Assembly: GCF_022818495.1 (NCBI RefSeq)
Contig: NZ_CP089291.1
Span: 2,621,501-2,685,500, forward strand
Reading direction: 5' to 3'
Origin: Fodinisporobacter ferrooxydans
GTDB lineage: Bacteria > Bacillota > Bacilli > Tumebacillales > MYW30-H2
DNA length: 64,000 nt
The position numbers and the translations under genes are program-made. The notes beneath the pieces are model-generated. The model searched no databases and was not told where the DNA came from. It saw only the letters and a program-made list of their open reading frames with translations. Positions 1 through 9,776 of the stretch are shown piece after piece (the stretch's first letter is position 1; every line of letters starts with the position of its first letter).

Positions 1-51
1 TCGATTGAAAGAAATACTTCGATTTCTAAACATAAAGGGTTAAGTGGTTCG

Positions 52-936
52 TTGAAAAAAAGAGGTTATACACTTTCAGAAACCTTAGCCGGATATTTAT
101 ATCTAACACCTGTATTTTTGTGGGTTTTGATTTTTATGCTGTTTCCCATGGGATATGTTATATATTTGAGTTTTTATAAATGGAATTTTGTAAGCTCTGA
201 AAAACATTTTGTTGGTTTGGGCAACTACGTAAGCTTATTGCATGATCCTGAGTTTTTGGGTTCACTAAATCATACATTTGAATTTACTGTAGTTTCGGTT
301 TTAGTAACGATCGTTATGTCATTAATTATTGCTTTATTACTTAACCAGCAGATCAAAGGAATAGGAATATTAAGATCGATTTTTTATTCTCCAGTAGTCG
401 TATCTATGATCGCTGCAGCTATGGTATGGAGTTTTTTATACGACCCTCAATATGGTTCGATCAATAATATACTTCATATCATGGGAATTTCAGGGCCACA
501 TTGGCTTGATGATCCTCATTGGGCGTTAATATCTATAGTAATCATGACTGTTTGGAAAAATATGGGGTATTATGCTGTGATCTATTTAGCGGCATTACAA
601 GGCATCTCTAACTCTTATTATGAAGCGGCTGCTTTGGATGGCGCGAACAGATGGAAAGTGTTCCGATTTATTACATGGCCATTGTTAATGCCGGCTACTT
701 TGTTAATAGCTGTAATGGGAATCATTAATTCGTTTCAGGTTTTTGGGCAAATATATGTGATGACTCAAGGTGGGCCAGTAGGATCTACCAATGTAATTGT
801 TTATTATCTCTATGAAAAGGCTTTTCAGTTTTTCGAAATGGGTTATGCGAGTGCTGTAGGATTCGTTTTATTTATTATTATTTTTGTTATAACTTTGGTT
901 CAATTTAAATATGTAGACCGAAAAATGGACTTTTAA
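52..936 (+). CDS. Sugar ABC transporter permease (MalF/UgpA type)
   Basis: Inner-membrane subunit of a carbohydrate ABC importer (CUT1 family); 294 aa with six or so hydrophobic segments. The cytoplasmic EAA loop that docks to the ATPase is at about residues 191-200 (EAAALDGANR). It starts at TTG, with AAAGGG about 12 bases upstream. It is followed 17 bases later by the partner permease and then a lipoprotein binding protein, so the three form one transcription unit. No ATPase gene is present; CUT1 systems in Firmicutes often borrow a shared MsmK/MsmX-type ATPase, which would have to be encoded elsewhere. The neighbouring epimerase and sulfatase genes suggest a sulfated sugar as cargo (inference). 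The family call is secure, the substrate is not. Confidence 0.9.
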   Translation: MKKRGYTLSETLAGYLYLTPVFLWVLIFMLFPMGYVIYLSFYKWNFVSSEKHFVGLGNYVSLLHDPEFLGSLNHTFEFTVVSVLVTIVMSLIIALLLNQQIKGIGILRSIFYSPVVVSMIAAAMVWSFLYDPQYGSINNILHIMGISGPHWLDDPHWALISIVIMTVWKNMGYYAVIYLAALQGISNSYYEAAALDGANRWKVFRFITWPLLMPATLLIAVMGIINSFQVFGQIYVMTQGGPVGSTNVIVYYLYEKAFQFFEMGYASAVGFVLFIIIFVITLVQFKYVDRKMDF

Positions 937-953
937 TAGGGGGAAACTGTCCA

Positions 954-1778
954 ATGAGAAGAAAAAAGGCAGCAAGTTTAGTAATGATGATATTGGCAAT
1001 TGCAGGTGGGATTCTCACGCTATTTCCCTATTTATGGATGCTTGCCACATCATTAAAAAGCCAAACGGAAGTATATTCTTCAGGACTTTCTTTGATCCCC
1101 CATCATATTGATTGGGGCGGTTTCAAGGAAGCTTTGCAGAATGCGCCAATCGGAAGGTATATGTTCAATTCAATACTTGTAAGCGTGATCTCTACTGCAG
1201 GAGTAACCGTGACATCATTACTGGCTGGATATGCATTATCACGTATGAGGTTTCCTGGCAGGAATTTTATTTTCTTGATCATTTTAGGAACAATGATGAT
1301 TCCGCATCAGGCCACTATGATCCCAAATTATATACTTCTTAATTGGTTTGGTTGGATTAATAGCTATCAAGGATTAATCGTTCCGTTTCTTGTTTATCCG
1401 TTTGGCATTTTTATCATAAGGAATTTTATGTTATCGATTCCGCGCGAGTTAGAAGAAGCAGCAATGCTGGATGGTTGCGGTCGACTGATGACATTGCTGA
1501 AAGTAATTCTCCCTATATCAAAACCTGCAATTGCAACGGTTGTGATTTTTACATTCACTTTTATGTGGAATGATTTCTTTTGGCCATTGGTTATGACAAA
1601 TACTACTGAAATGAGGACAATGCAGGTTGGCCTCGCTACGTTAAAAAGTCAATTTCCGATGGATTGGCCAATGCTGATGTCTGCTACTGTTTTATCATCT
1701 ATTCCCGTATTTTTAATCTACTTTTGTTTCCAGAAATTTTTCGTTAAAGGTATTGCCAGCAGTGGCGTGAAGGGTTAA
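954..1778 (+). CDS. Sugar ABC transporter permease (MalG/UgpE type)
   Basis: Second membrane subunit of the CUT1 importer, 274 aa, with an N-terminal membrane segment and the EAA loop near residues 167-178 (EEAAMLDGCGRL). The start ATG follows AGGGGGAAA at good spacing. It is co-directional with the preceding permease and the following solute-binding lipoprotein, the normal order for this transporter class. It would form the heterodimeric channel with the upstream gene product. Confidence 0.9.
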   Translation: MRRKKAASLVMMILAIAGGILTLFPYLWMLATSLKSQTEVYSSGLSLIPHHIDWGGFKEALQNAPIGRYMFNSILVSVISTAGVTVTSLLAGYALSRMRFPGRNFIFLIILGTMMIPHQATMIPNYILLNWFGWINSYQGLIVPFLVYPFGIFIIRNFMLSIPRELEEAAMLDGCGRLMTLLKVILPISKPAIATVVIFTFTFMWNDFFWPLVMTNTTEMRTMQVGLATLKSQFPMDWPMLMSATVLSSIPVFLIYFCFQKFFVKGIASSGVKG

Positions 1779-1815
1779 TAATCCGAAATTTATTAAAATG
1801 ACAGGGGGAAAAGGA

Positions 1816-3084
1816 ATGAATATTAAGAAAACGTTAGTGATAGGAAGCATACTTTCGCTTGGATTAGGGGTTGTTGGATGCGGGGACAAAGCTACTTCAA
1901 CAAATACAAATCATTCGCAAACAGTGGAATTTTGGTACGCATTGCCAGGGGCAAGCGGTCAGGTTGTTCAGAAGTTAGTACAACAATTTAATGAAACGCA
2001 TAAAGATATACGTGTGAATGCTACGTTTATACCTACTAACGAAAGATTGCAAAAATTAACCGCTGCACTGGGTACGGGCGATCCGCCAGACCTTTACACC
2101 GCAGGGCCTCCAGAAATTGGACAGCTTCAGGGCTCGAACCAGATAGTATCAATTAGTGATCTAACCAGTGGGAAATTGAGTATGGATACATTCTTCCCTG
2201 CACTGCGTTCCGTAGCTGGAATAAATAAGAAATTATGGGCTATGCCTGTGAGTGCTGGTGTCATAGCACTTTATTATAATAAAGATTTATTTCAAAAAGC
2301 AGGAATTTCTACTCCCCCCAAAACATGGAATGAAATGATTCAAGATACGATTAAACTTACCAATCATTCAAAAGGTCAGTATGGAATTGTTTTACCTACT
2401 TCCCCAGATATTTACACAACAAGTGTCTGGCAATGTTTCCTGTGGGAGAATGGTGGTCATCTCTTAACACCGGATCGAAAAAAGGCCGTTTTTAACTCGA
2501 AAGAAGGAGTTGAAGCTTTGCAATTATGGGTAGATCTCGTTCATAAATACAAGGTTGCTCCACTTAAGAATCTTAATGAAATTATCAATATGCAAACGTT
2601 TGGAACTGGCCAAGTAGGAATGGTTCCTGCTATGCCATTATTTGTTGAAACAGCAAGTAAATTTCCTTTCCAAACGGGAACTGCTATTATGCCAAGTGAA
2701 AAAATAAAGAGCACTACGTTAGGTGGATGGTACCTTATAATTCCAAATAAAAGCAAACATCAACAAGCTGCCAAAACGTTTCTCGAATGGTTACATCAGC
2801 CACAAAACGGTGCAAAATGGAATATTGGAACGGGTAGTATTCCGACAGATCCTAATATTTATAAGTCGGGAGTTTATCAGGATTATGTGAAGAAAACTCC
2901 ATTGGTTAAACCGTTTGTTGATGAAATGGATTATGCTAAAGCTCCACCAGCTATAAAACAGTATGCACAGATCTCCAAATTAATCGCCATAGCCATTAAT
3001 AACGCTTTGTATCAGAAAGAGACTCCAAAACAAGCGCTTGATGAAGCGGCACAAAAGGCAAATCGTTTGCTGGAGGGAAAATAA
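1816..3084 (+). CDS. Sugar ABC transporter substrate-binding lipoprotein
   Basis: Extracytoplasmic binding protein (family 1), 422 aa from the ATG at 1816, which has AGGGGGAAAAGG just upstream; an earlier in-frame ATG at 1798 lacks such a site. The signal peptide ends in a lipobox (VVGC, Cys about residue 22), so the protein should be lipid-anchored on the outer face of the membrane. The body has the usual features of sugar-binding proteins, such as FWYALPG near the mature N terminus. It delivers substrate to the two permeases encoded upstream. Cargo is unknown; a sulfated mono- or oligosaccharide is plausible from context. Confidence 0.9.
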   Translation: MNIKKTLVIGSILSLGLGVVGCGDKATSTNTNHSQTVEFWYALPGASGQVVQKLVQQFNETHKDIRVNATFIPTNERLQKLTAALGTGDPPDLYTAGPPEIGQLQGSNQIVSISDLTSGKLSMDTFFPALRSVAGINKKLWAMPVSAGVIALYYNKDLFQKAGISTPPKTWNEMIQDTIKLTNHSKGQYGIVLPTSPDIYTTSVWQCFLWENGGHLLTPDRKKAVFNSKEGVEALQLWVDLVHKYKVAPLKNLNEIINMQTFGTGQVGMVPAMPLFVETASKFPFQTGTAIMPSEKIKSTTLGGWYLIIPNKSKHQQAAKTFLEWLHQPQNGAKWNIGTGSIPTDPNIYKSGVYQDYVKKTPLVKPFVDEMDYAKAPPAIKQYAQISKLIAIAINNALYQKETPKQALDEAAQKANRLLEGK

Positions 3085-3129
3085 GTAATTTATGAATGTG
3101 ATCTTTAGGCTTTTGGGGGGAAGAGAAAA

Positions 3130-4008
3130 GTGATTAAATTAATGATGCCTGATAATCCCCATACTTATATTTGTATTCTGCCAAATCGTGGAGCTATTAT
3201 AATTGATTATACATTTCAAGGTAGAGCTATTCTCTATCTAGATCGTTCGACAATAGAATCGGGAACTTCTTCCATCATTCGGGGAGGAGTTCCAATCTTG
3301 TTTCCAGTTTGTGGACCGGTTGAGGCGAATGGTTATCAAATAAGAGATCAATGGTATTTAATGCCCAAACATGGATTTGCCAGGGATTTTCCTTGGGAGA
3401 TAACAAGTTTAAATGAAACAAAGGAGTTTACAAGTATTACACTCCAATTGACCAGCAACATGTTAACACAAAAATATTATCCCTATGACTTTGAAATGAA
3501 TACTACATACCATCTGACTGGAACTGAATTATTAATTCAAACTGAGCTGGCGAATAGATCTAACTATGATATGCCTTTTCAGTTGGGATTCCATCCTTAT
3601 TTCTTATTAAAGGATAAGAATTCTATAAAATTAAAGTTATTTGCCAAGGAGTGTATAGACACGTTGAAGGGGATTCGGTTGCAGCTTTCTTCAGATGGTT
3701 GGTTTCATCCCGATTTAAATCAAGAGCAAATCAACCTATGTTTTCGTGGTTTCAATCAAAATCATATTGAAATCCAGCTAGATGATCACAAGGTGGAGAT
3801 AGTTTTTACTGCAAATGTTACGGATATTGTTTTATGGGCGATTAGCGGTCAAGATTTCATCTGTATCGAGCCATGGATTGGATCTCATGGGGACTTTGCC
3901 AAGAATCTGGCTTTTCGGTTAAGCCCAGGTGAAAATTTTTCCGCTACATTTACGATTAGACCATCACAGATACAGGAGGTGAATTCAGATGAATCAAACG
4001 AGGCCTAA
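3130..4008 (+). CDS. Aldose 1-epimerase-like protein
   Basis: A 292-aa protein of the galactose-mutarotase-like fold, expected to interconvert alpha and beta anomers of a free or modified sugar in the cytosol. Visible family features are the central GFHPYF stretch (about residue 155), the early RGGVPILFPVCGP segment and a late CIEPW that contains the acidic residue typical of the active site. It starts at GTG after GGGGGGAAGAG. Its 3' end overlaps the following sulfatase by 20 bases, so the two are translationally linked. It probably handles the sugar brought in by the preceding ABC importer. The exact sugar cannot be read from the sequence. Confidence 0.8.
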   Translation: MIKLMMPDNPHTYICILPNRGAIIIDYTFQGRAILYLDRSTIESGTSSIIRGGVPILFPVCGPVEANGYQIRDQWYLMPKHGFARDFPWEITSLNETKEFTSITLQLTSNMLTQKYYPYDFEMNTTYHLTGTELLIQTELANRSNYDMPFQLGFHPYFLLKDKNSIKLKLFAKECIDTLKGIRLQLSSDGWFHPDLNQEQINLCFRGFNQNHIEIQLDDHKVEIVFTANVTDIVLWAISGQDFICIEPWIGSHGDFAKNLAFRLSPGENFSATFTIRPSQIQEVNSDESNEA

Positions 4009-5521
4009 TATTCTTTTGATTACCACTGACCAGCAACATCATAATACGATTCATGCTTTAGGAAATGAAGCGATTCAGACACCGAATCTAGACCGTCTGG
4101 CGAAAGAAGGGGTCGCCTTTCGTCGTGCTTACACGGCAAATCCGGTATGTTCGCCAAGCAGGTCATCCATACTTACCGGGGAGTATCCTTCACGTCATGG
4201 ATGTTGGAATATTGGAGTAGCTTTAGACAAAAATCGTCCAACTTTAAGTCAAACTTTATCAAATAAAGGGTACTCGACTGCCTTATTCGGAAAGGCCCAT
4301 TTTCAACCCGTTTTAAAAAGAGGGAGTTTTGAAGCACCGCCACATATCCATGATCGGGAGTTTTGGAAAAGTTGGAAAGGACCCTATTATGGATTTGAAC
4401 AGGTGAAAATGGTTCATGGGCATTCCGACGAAGATTCCTCTCATGGTATGCATTACGGTGCCTGGCTGGCTGATCAAGGGATTGATCCTGCTAAATATTT
4501 TGGGCCTGGTGGCGGATACCGTGAGGGATCCTGGGATTTACCTGAGGACCTACACTATACAAGATGGTCAGCGGATCAGACAATAGAATTTATGAGATCT
4601 CACGTAAATCATACAGATCATTATGAAAATGAACCATTTTTTGCATGGTGTAGTTTTCAGGATCCTCATAATGCCTTTCTGGCCCCTGAACCGTGGGCAT
4701 CCATGTATGATCCGGAAAAGCTTCCTTCCTTTTTGGAAAGAGAGGGGGAGATGCTGGATAAAACTCGATTACATCAATGTCTGATTGACAATCGCTTACA
4801 TGAATTAGATGTTGAAATGACAACAGATCCAGGCCATGCAACCAGAGGCATTCAATGTTTAGGAATTACAACAAATAAAATCGGATTCGAACGTGCCAGA
4901 CGATGGTTGGCAACATACTACGGAATGATAAGTCTAATCGACTTTCACATTGGCAGAGTATTAAAAACATTAGATAATCTTGGATTAGCTGATAATACGA
5001 TTGTAATTTTTACATCTGACCATGGTGATTATGCAGGAAATCACGGGATTTGGTTAAAAGGGCCTTTACACTACGAAGATGTGATACGAATTCCTTTCTT
5101 AGTTCGATGGCCGGATAAAATTCCCTCTAACATGCAAACAGATTGTCTGATGAGTTTGGTGGACCTTGTCCCAACTTTATTAGAAGCCTGTGGTTTGCCT
5201 GATTCGTCAACAACGCAAGGAGTCAGTCAATTGCAAACATGGTTCAATCCGAAAACGTCTTCACGTGATTGGTGTTTGGTGGAGAATCGCGCAGAACCTA
5301 CATTCTATGTAAAAACCATGGTGACTGATCGATATAAGTTAAACTATTTTCTCGATAGAAATGAAGGTGAGTTGTATGATTTATACAATGATCCAAATGA
5401 ATTTATAAATCTATATAATAAAACTGAATACACAGATATACGGATTAGCTTATTAATGAAATTAATTGATGTTTATGGTCAACTGGAAAATCAGTACCCA
5501 TCAAGACAGAGTTTTGCCTGA
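3989..5521 (+). CDS. Sulfatase 1 (Cys-type, formylglycine-dependent)
   Basis: A 510-aa type I sulfatase that would hydrolyse a sulfate ester to alcohol plus sulfate. The formylglycine motif CSPSR starts at Cys54. The N-terminal metal-binding stretch (NILLITTDQQ) and the later metal motif TSDHGD (about residue 342) are both present. There is no signal peptide, so it should act in the cytosol, where the radical-SAM maturase encoded at 18874 could convert Cys54. The start ATG follows AGGAGGTG. It is coupled to the epimerase gene, which suggests a sulfated sugar substrate. The exact substrate is not recognisable. Confidence 0.92.
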   Translation: MNQTRPNILLITTDQQHHNTIHALGNEAIQTPNLDRLAKEGVAFRRAYTANPVCSPSRSSILTGEYPSRHGCWNIGVALDKNRPTLSQTLSNKGYSTALFGKAHFQPVLKRGSFEAPPHIHDREFWKSWKGPYYGFEQVKMVHGHSDEDSSHGMHYGAWLADQGIDPAKYFGPGGGYREGSWDLPEDLHYTRWSADQTIEFMRSHVNHTDHYENEPFFAWCSFQDPHNAFLAPEPWASMYDPEKLPSFLEREGEMLDKTRLHQCLIDNRLHELDVEMTTDPGHATRGIQCLGITTNKIGFERARRWLATYYGMISLIDFHIGRVLKTLDNLGLADNTIVIFTSDHGDYAGNHGIWLKGPLHYEDVIRIPFLVRWPDKIPSNMQTDCLMSLVDLVPTLLEACGLPDSSTTQGVSQLQTWFNPKTSSRDWCLVENRAEPTFYVKTMVTDRYKLNYFLDRNEGELYDLYNDPNEFINLYNKTEYTDIRISLLMKLIDVYGQLENQYPSRQSFA

Positions 5522-5569
5522 TTAGTAACTGTTTTATCGATCAATTTTTAATTTTAAAAGAGGAACAAT

Positions 5570-5698
5570 ATGAAAGAAGAAGCGAGGCCCAATATACTGA
5601 TCTTTATGACAGACCGACAACAGGCACAGGTTATGGTGTATTTTAACACGACTCATCAACGATGTATTTATGGTTACTGTAGAAAAATTTTGCTCTGA
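5570..5698 (+). pseudogene. Fossil of a sulfatase N terminus
   Basis: A 42-codon reading frame that begins MKEEARPNILIFMTDRQQAQ, the unmistakable start of a sulfatase with its metal-binding Asp. It then runs into unrelated sequence and stops at TGA. It has its own AGAGGA site upstream. The formylglycine motif and the rest of the enzyme are missing. It lies between two intact sulfatase genes, so it is probably what remains of an eighth sulfatase after a deletion. Confidence 0.75.
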
Positions 5699-5712
5699 TA
5701 GAGAGGTGTAAA

Positions 5713-7038
5713 ATGGAACAGAAAAATGTGTTATGGATTATGACGGATCAGCAGCGGGTAAACGCTATGGGATGTGCAGATTCTAGTTATATAACGCCGA
5801 ACATTGATGAATTGGCCAATAAGGGTATACGTTTTACTGGCACTGTCACTACTTCCGCCCAATGTACCCCTGCACGCGCTTCTTGGGAAACCGGAAAATA
5901 TCCACATCAAGTTGGTGTAAATCAAATCGGGCATGCTATAAATCCCAATTACCCGCTTGTTGCCAAGGAATTTAAAAAATCAGGATATCAAACAGTTCAC
6001 TTTGGAAAATGGCATTTATTCACAGATCGTAAACAATGCGGGTATGAAATTCTAGATTATAGGGTAGATGGTGTGCTTCATGGGCCTGCCAATATGAAGA
6101 ATCCTGATTCTTGGAGTGCTAAAGATGCTTTATCGACCGCAATGGCTATCAACTATATTCAAGATTCCAAAAAGGATCCGTTTTTTATGGTATTGTCTTG
6201 GTACTGCCCGCATCCCGGAACGTCAAGATTTGAGTTAATTGAGGAATTCGCTCATCTATATCCTTTAAATCAAATTCCAATTCCATCAAGTTTTTATGAC
6301 GATGATTTGACTGGTAAACCAAAGTTTCAAAGGTTAAGAGCGGATAGTGAAGAATCCATGCTAACAGAAGAACAGATTCGGATAGATGGGCAGAAATACC
6401 GTACGATGATCAGTTATCTTGATTGGAATGTGGGTAGAATTATGAAAGTCTTAGAAGATAAAGGGATTCTCGAGAACACAATTATAATTTTTACTTCCGA
6501 TCATGGTGATATGCAGGGAGCACATCGTTTAGCGCTGAAAGGCGTACTGCCCTATCGGGAACTTTTCAATGTTCCACTTATAATTTATGAACCGGGAAGA
6601 CAAATAACCAGAAAAATAATTGACGATCTCGTTTCAAGTGCTGCTGTCCCTGGAACTATATTGGATTTGGCAGGTTTACCCGTTCCGGATAGTTTCGAAG
6701 GAGGGTCATTGCTGGAACACTTAGAATTTAATAAGACTCCAGAGGAGCAATATGTTTTTTTTGAGCATTATAAGGCTTACTGGGGGTTCCATCCTTTTTA
6801 CGGAATACAAACAGATAAATGGAAATATGTATTTTATTATCAAGAGAATATGGAGGAAATGTATGATTTGGTGAATGATCCGAATGAGATAAGAAATATT
6901 GCTGAATTTAAGGAAGTTCAAAGTACTAAGCTGAGTTTAAAAAAAATTGCAGATAGTTGGTGGGAAAAAACTGGTGCTCTGAATATAGAACCGATAATAG
7001 CAAATAACGTTAAAGGTGTTTGGAATTCACTTATATAA
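5713..7038 (+). CDS. Sulfatase 2 (Cys-type)
   Basis: A 441-aa cytosolic type I sulfatase. The formylglycine motif CTPAR starts at Cys51; the second position uses T and the fourth A, both allowed in the consensus. Metal ligands are in the N-terminal MTDQQ segment and in TSDHGD near residue 261; the lysine/histidine motif appears as GKWHL. The ATG follows GAGAGGTG. It has no leader peptide. It is read in the same direction as the preceding genes but is separated by the sulfatase fossil. The substrate is unknown. Confidence 0.92.
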   Translation: MEQKNVLWIMTDQQRVNAMGCADSSYITPNIDELANKGIRFTGTVTTSAQCTPARASWETGKYPHQVGVNQIGHAINPNYPLVAKEFKKSGYQTVHFGKWHLFTDRKQCGYEILDYRVDGVLHGPANMKNPDSWSAKDALSTAMAINYIQDSKKDPFFMVLSWYCPHPGTSRFELIEEFAHLYPLNQIPIPSSFYDDDLTGKPKFQRLRADSEESMLTEEQIRIDGQKYRTMISYLDWNVGRIMKVLEDKGILENTIIIFTSDHGDMQGAHRLALKGVLPYRELFNVPLIIYEPGRQITRKIIDDLVSSAAVPGTILDLAGLPVPDSFEGGSLLEHLEFNKTPEEQYVFFEHYKAYWGFHPFYGIQTDKWKYVFYYQENMEEMYDLVNDPNEIRNIAEFKEVQSTKLSLKKIADSWWEKTGALNIEPIIANNVKGVWNSLI

Positions 7039-7073
7039 AAATGTTTTAAGTAATCGGAAAAATATATATCTTT

Positions 7074-7116
7074 TTGATGTATCGTGATATTATTTAATAT
7101 AATGAATTAATTAAAT
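7074..7116 (+). promoter_or_regulatory. Promoter and palindrome upstream of the first ROK gene
   Basis: TTGATG at 7074 and TATAAT at 7098 are 18 bases apart. Overlapping the -10 is an inverted repeat with 7-bp perfect arms, ATTTAAT (7092-7098) and ATTAAAT (7110-7116). The repeat spans 25 bp, the same span as the palindrome at the second ROK gene. Autoregulation by the ROK protein encoded immediately downstream is likely but inferred. Confidence 0.45.
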
Positions 7117-7146
7117 GCCAATTTGTTTAAAAAGGGGTGTTTCTAA

Positions 7147-8343
7147 ATAATCGGGCAGAATATAAATCGCACAAAAAGTTTTAATCGTTTTTTGATTATG
7201 GATAGAATGTATCAACTGGCACCATTATCTCGAAAAGAATTATCGAAAATAACAAAACTTACACCCGCAGCAATCACAAACATCACATCAGAACTTATTG
7301 ACGAGGGATATTTATGTGAGACGGGTATGACGTCAAACGGTAAGACACCAGGCAGACGGGAAATGTTGTTAGATATTGATCCAAACAAAAAAAAGATTAT
7401 TTCATTCCATATTGGAAGAAAAAAAATGAGTTGCGGATTAAGTAATGCAAAAGGGATCATTTCAAAGAAAACAGAATTTCAAATCGAAAGTCTTACTATG
7501 CAGGAAACAATTGGGTTAATGATAAGCTACGTCAATCACGTCAAATCTGATCGTTCAATCGTAGGTATCGGAATCGGGATAAATGGGTTTGTTGATTTCC
7601 AAACCGGAAGAATCAAGAGGCGAGTGAATCAATCCTGGGATGGGGCGTATATAGGTAAAATAATTGAACAAAAAACCTCTATACCAACAATTATTGATAA
7701 CAACGTCCGGACAATGGTTCTTGCAGAAAAGTTTTTCGGTTATGCTAAAAACTTGAAAAATGTACTGTTTTTATATGTAGATCAAGGAGTAGGTGCAGGA
7801 TTGGTTATCGAGGGGACTCCGTATAGCATCGGCGATATGGAAATTGGCCACATATCCATTAATCTACACGGGGAAAAGTGTTGGTGTGGAAATCAGGGAT
7901 GTGTAGAGCTTTATACAAACGAGGATTATATTTTATCTGAGTCTCAAAGATTGGTACCAGAAGTTTTTCAAGATGGTAGTGTAACAATAAATAAACTAGC
8001 AAAATATAAATCAATTCCCGAGTTGGAACCATTATTTAAATCTGTAGGTACTGCTTTGGGTGTTGCGATAATTAATGTGCTGAAAATTTTATCAATTGAG
8101 CAAGTGATTGGTTGCGGAAATATATTGGAAAACAAGTTGGTTTGGGAATTATTGCAAGAGACGATTCGCGAACGATACACATTCGCAAATGAGGAGCCTA
8201 AAATCAGTAAATCTTTTTTTGAAGATGATATAGGGGTAAAAGGTGCAGCAAGTTTAGGAATCTATCATTTTATAATCAAACAAGAAAATAATAGTATAGA
8301 ACCGGGGAGGTTACGTAATGAAAGTCATTTACTTGGATATTGA
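7147..8343 (+). CDS. ROK-family transcriptional regulator 1
   Basis: A sugar-responsive regulator with an N-terminal winged helix (SRKELSKITKLTPAAITNIT) and a ROK sugar-kinase-like domain. The zinc motif CWCGNQGCVE is intact. The start is odd. The first standard start codons are TTG 7192 and ATG 7198, which lack a ribosome site, yet typical ROK N-terminal sequence (GQNINRTKSFNRFLIMD) is readable upstream as far as 7147, directly after a TAA. The strong site AAAGGGGTG at 7131-7139 points to initiation at the ATA (7147) or ATC (7150) codon. The 3' end overlaps sulfatase 3 by 26 bases. It probably regulates that operon. If only TTG 7192 is used the protein is 383 aa. Confidence 0.85.
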   Translation: MIGQNINRTKSFNRFLIMDRMYQLAPLSRKELSKITKLTPAAITNITSELIDEGYLCETGMTSNGKTPGRREMLLDIDPNKKKIISFHIGRKKMSCGLSNAKGIISKKTEFQIESLTMQETIGLMISYVNHVKSDRSIVGIGIGINGFVDFQTGRIKRRVNQSWDGAYIGKIIEQKTSIPTIIDNNVRTMVLAEKFFGYAKNLKNVLFLYVDQGVGAGLVIEGTPYSIGDMEIGHISINLHGEKCWCGNQGCVELYTNEDYILSESQRLVPEVFQDGSVTINKLAKYKSIPELEPLFKSVGTALGVAIINVLKILSIEQVIGCGNILENKLVWELLQETIRERYTFANEEPKISKSFFEDDIGVKGAASLGIYHFIIKQENNSIEPGRLRNESHLLGY

Positions 8344-9700
8344 TAGTTTACGGCCAGACCACTTAGGGGTATACGGATATCCGCGCCCAACTTCACCGAA
8401 TATAGATAAATTGGCTAGAGAGGGGATTTTCTTTACACATTGTTTTGCTTCAGATAGTCCTTGTATGCCTTCACGCGCAGCAACAATTAGTGGAACTTTG
8501 GGCATTAAAAATGGCATTGTTACACATGGGGATCGAGGCTTGGTTTTAAACCCGAATACGCCGACATTACCCCAATTATTGCGTGAAAATAATATTAAAA
8601 CAGCAGCTATTTCCACTTTTGGCCGTCACCCATCGCCGTGGTTTTATGTAGGATGGGAAACTTTCCTAGATCCTACAGGTTGGGATTTCCAGACTACACC
8701 CGGATGGAAAATTCATGAGTATGCATCACAATGGATTGAAGAAAATGTTGATGATGATTTTGTTCTATGGGTTCAATTTTGGGATCCTCACGCAGTATAT
8801 GATGCACCACAGGGTTGTGTAGAAGCAGTTCGTAACGAAAAATTTCCCGCGTATCCAACTCGCGATCAGATTGAGACTTTCCAAGGTGATAAATTTTGGC
8901 ATTCGGCTCCTATGATGGGTATTTATAATTATGAAGATTATCAGAAGGTTGTTAATGAATATGATGGAGAAATTCGTTACGTTGACTATCATATCGGTAA
9001 ATTAATTGAGAAATTAGAGTCACTTCATATATTAGATGATACTTTAATCATAGTATCCGCGGATCATGGGGAAGAACTTGGAGAACATGGGGTTTTTATT
9101 GAGCATTGGAGTACTTTTAATGGAACAAACCGTGTCCCCTTGATTATGCGTTATCCAAAAAAGATACCTGCCGGGATGGTATCCCATGAACTAATCTATC
9201 AAATGGATCTCAGTTCTACAATTCTGCAATATTTTAATATTGAGACTCCTTCGGAATGGGATAGCAAATCTTTATGGACACACATAAATACTACCTCTCT
9301 TGGTGAAAAGTCAGGGCGTCTGTATTTGGTTATCGGTCATGGATTATACACGGCACAGCGTGCAGTTGTTACACACGAGTGGAAATTGATTCGAACGTAT
9401 CATAGCGGGCAATGGATTTTACCGGAAATACAGTTGTACAATCTTTTGGAAGATCCTTTCGAACAGAAGGATGTCAGTCAAGATCATCCTGATGTAGTAA
9501 GAATGTTAATTGGATATTTGAATGAATGGGAATATCTGAATCAAAGTGCTTCGGGAACGGATCCAATGAAGCGAAATGCCGAACAAGGCCCACCAGGTAT
9601 CGAACTTTATGGAAAACAAAGTATGGAAAATTTCTTAAGGAACTCTCAGCCAATGATAACTGTACGAACGGACCGGAAACCGGAAGTTGAGTTATACTGA
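8318..9700 (+). CDS. Sulfatase 3 (Cys-type)
   Basis: A 460-aa type I sulfatase beginning MKVIYLDIDSLRPDHLGVYG, a variant of the N-terminal metal site with D-x-D. The formylglycine motif CMPSR starts at Cys49. The late metal motif is SADHGEELGEHG rather than TSDHGD, which places it in a different subgroup from its neighbours. There is no signal peptide. The start has GGGGAGG upstream and overlaps the ROK regulator gene, so the two are co-expressed. It is followed by an SsuCBA-type importer, suggesting that this enzyme may act on what that importer brings in. The substrate is unknown. Confidence 0.92.
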   Translation: MKVIYLDIDSLRPDHLGVYGYPRPTSPNIDKLAREGIFFTHCFASDSPCMPSRAATISGTLGIKNGIVTHGDRGLVLNPNTPTLPQLLRENNIKTAAISTFGRHPSPWFYVGWETFLDPTGWDFQTTPGWKIHEYASQWIEENVDDDFVLWVQFWDPHAVYDAPQGCVEAVRNEKFPAYPTRDQIETFQGDKFWHSAPMMGIYNYEDYQKVVNEYDGEIRYVDYHIGKLIEKLESLHILDDTLIIVSADHGEELGEHGVFIEHWSTFNGTNRVPLIMRYPKKIPAGMVSHELIYQMDLSSTILQYFNIETPSEWDSKSLWTHINTTSLGEKSGRLYLVIGHGLYTAQRAVVTHEWKLIRTYHSGQWILPEIQLYNLLEDPFEQKDVSQDHPDVVRMLIGYLNEWEYLNQSASGTDPMKRNAEQGPPGIELYGKQSMENFLRNSQPMITVRTDRKPEVELY

Positions 9701-9776
9701 CTCCAATCTTCGTATCAAGGAAAAGAATGCAGTTAATTAAGCTCTGAAAGAAAGCGCTGCCAAAAAGGGATCATGC

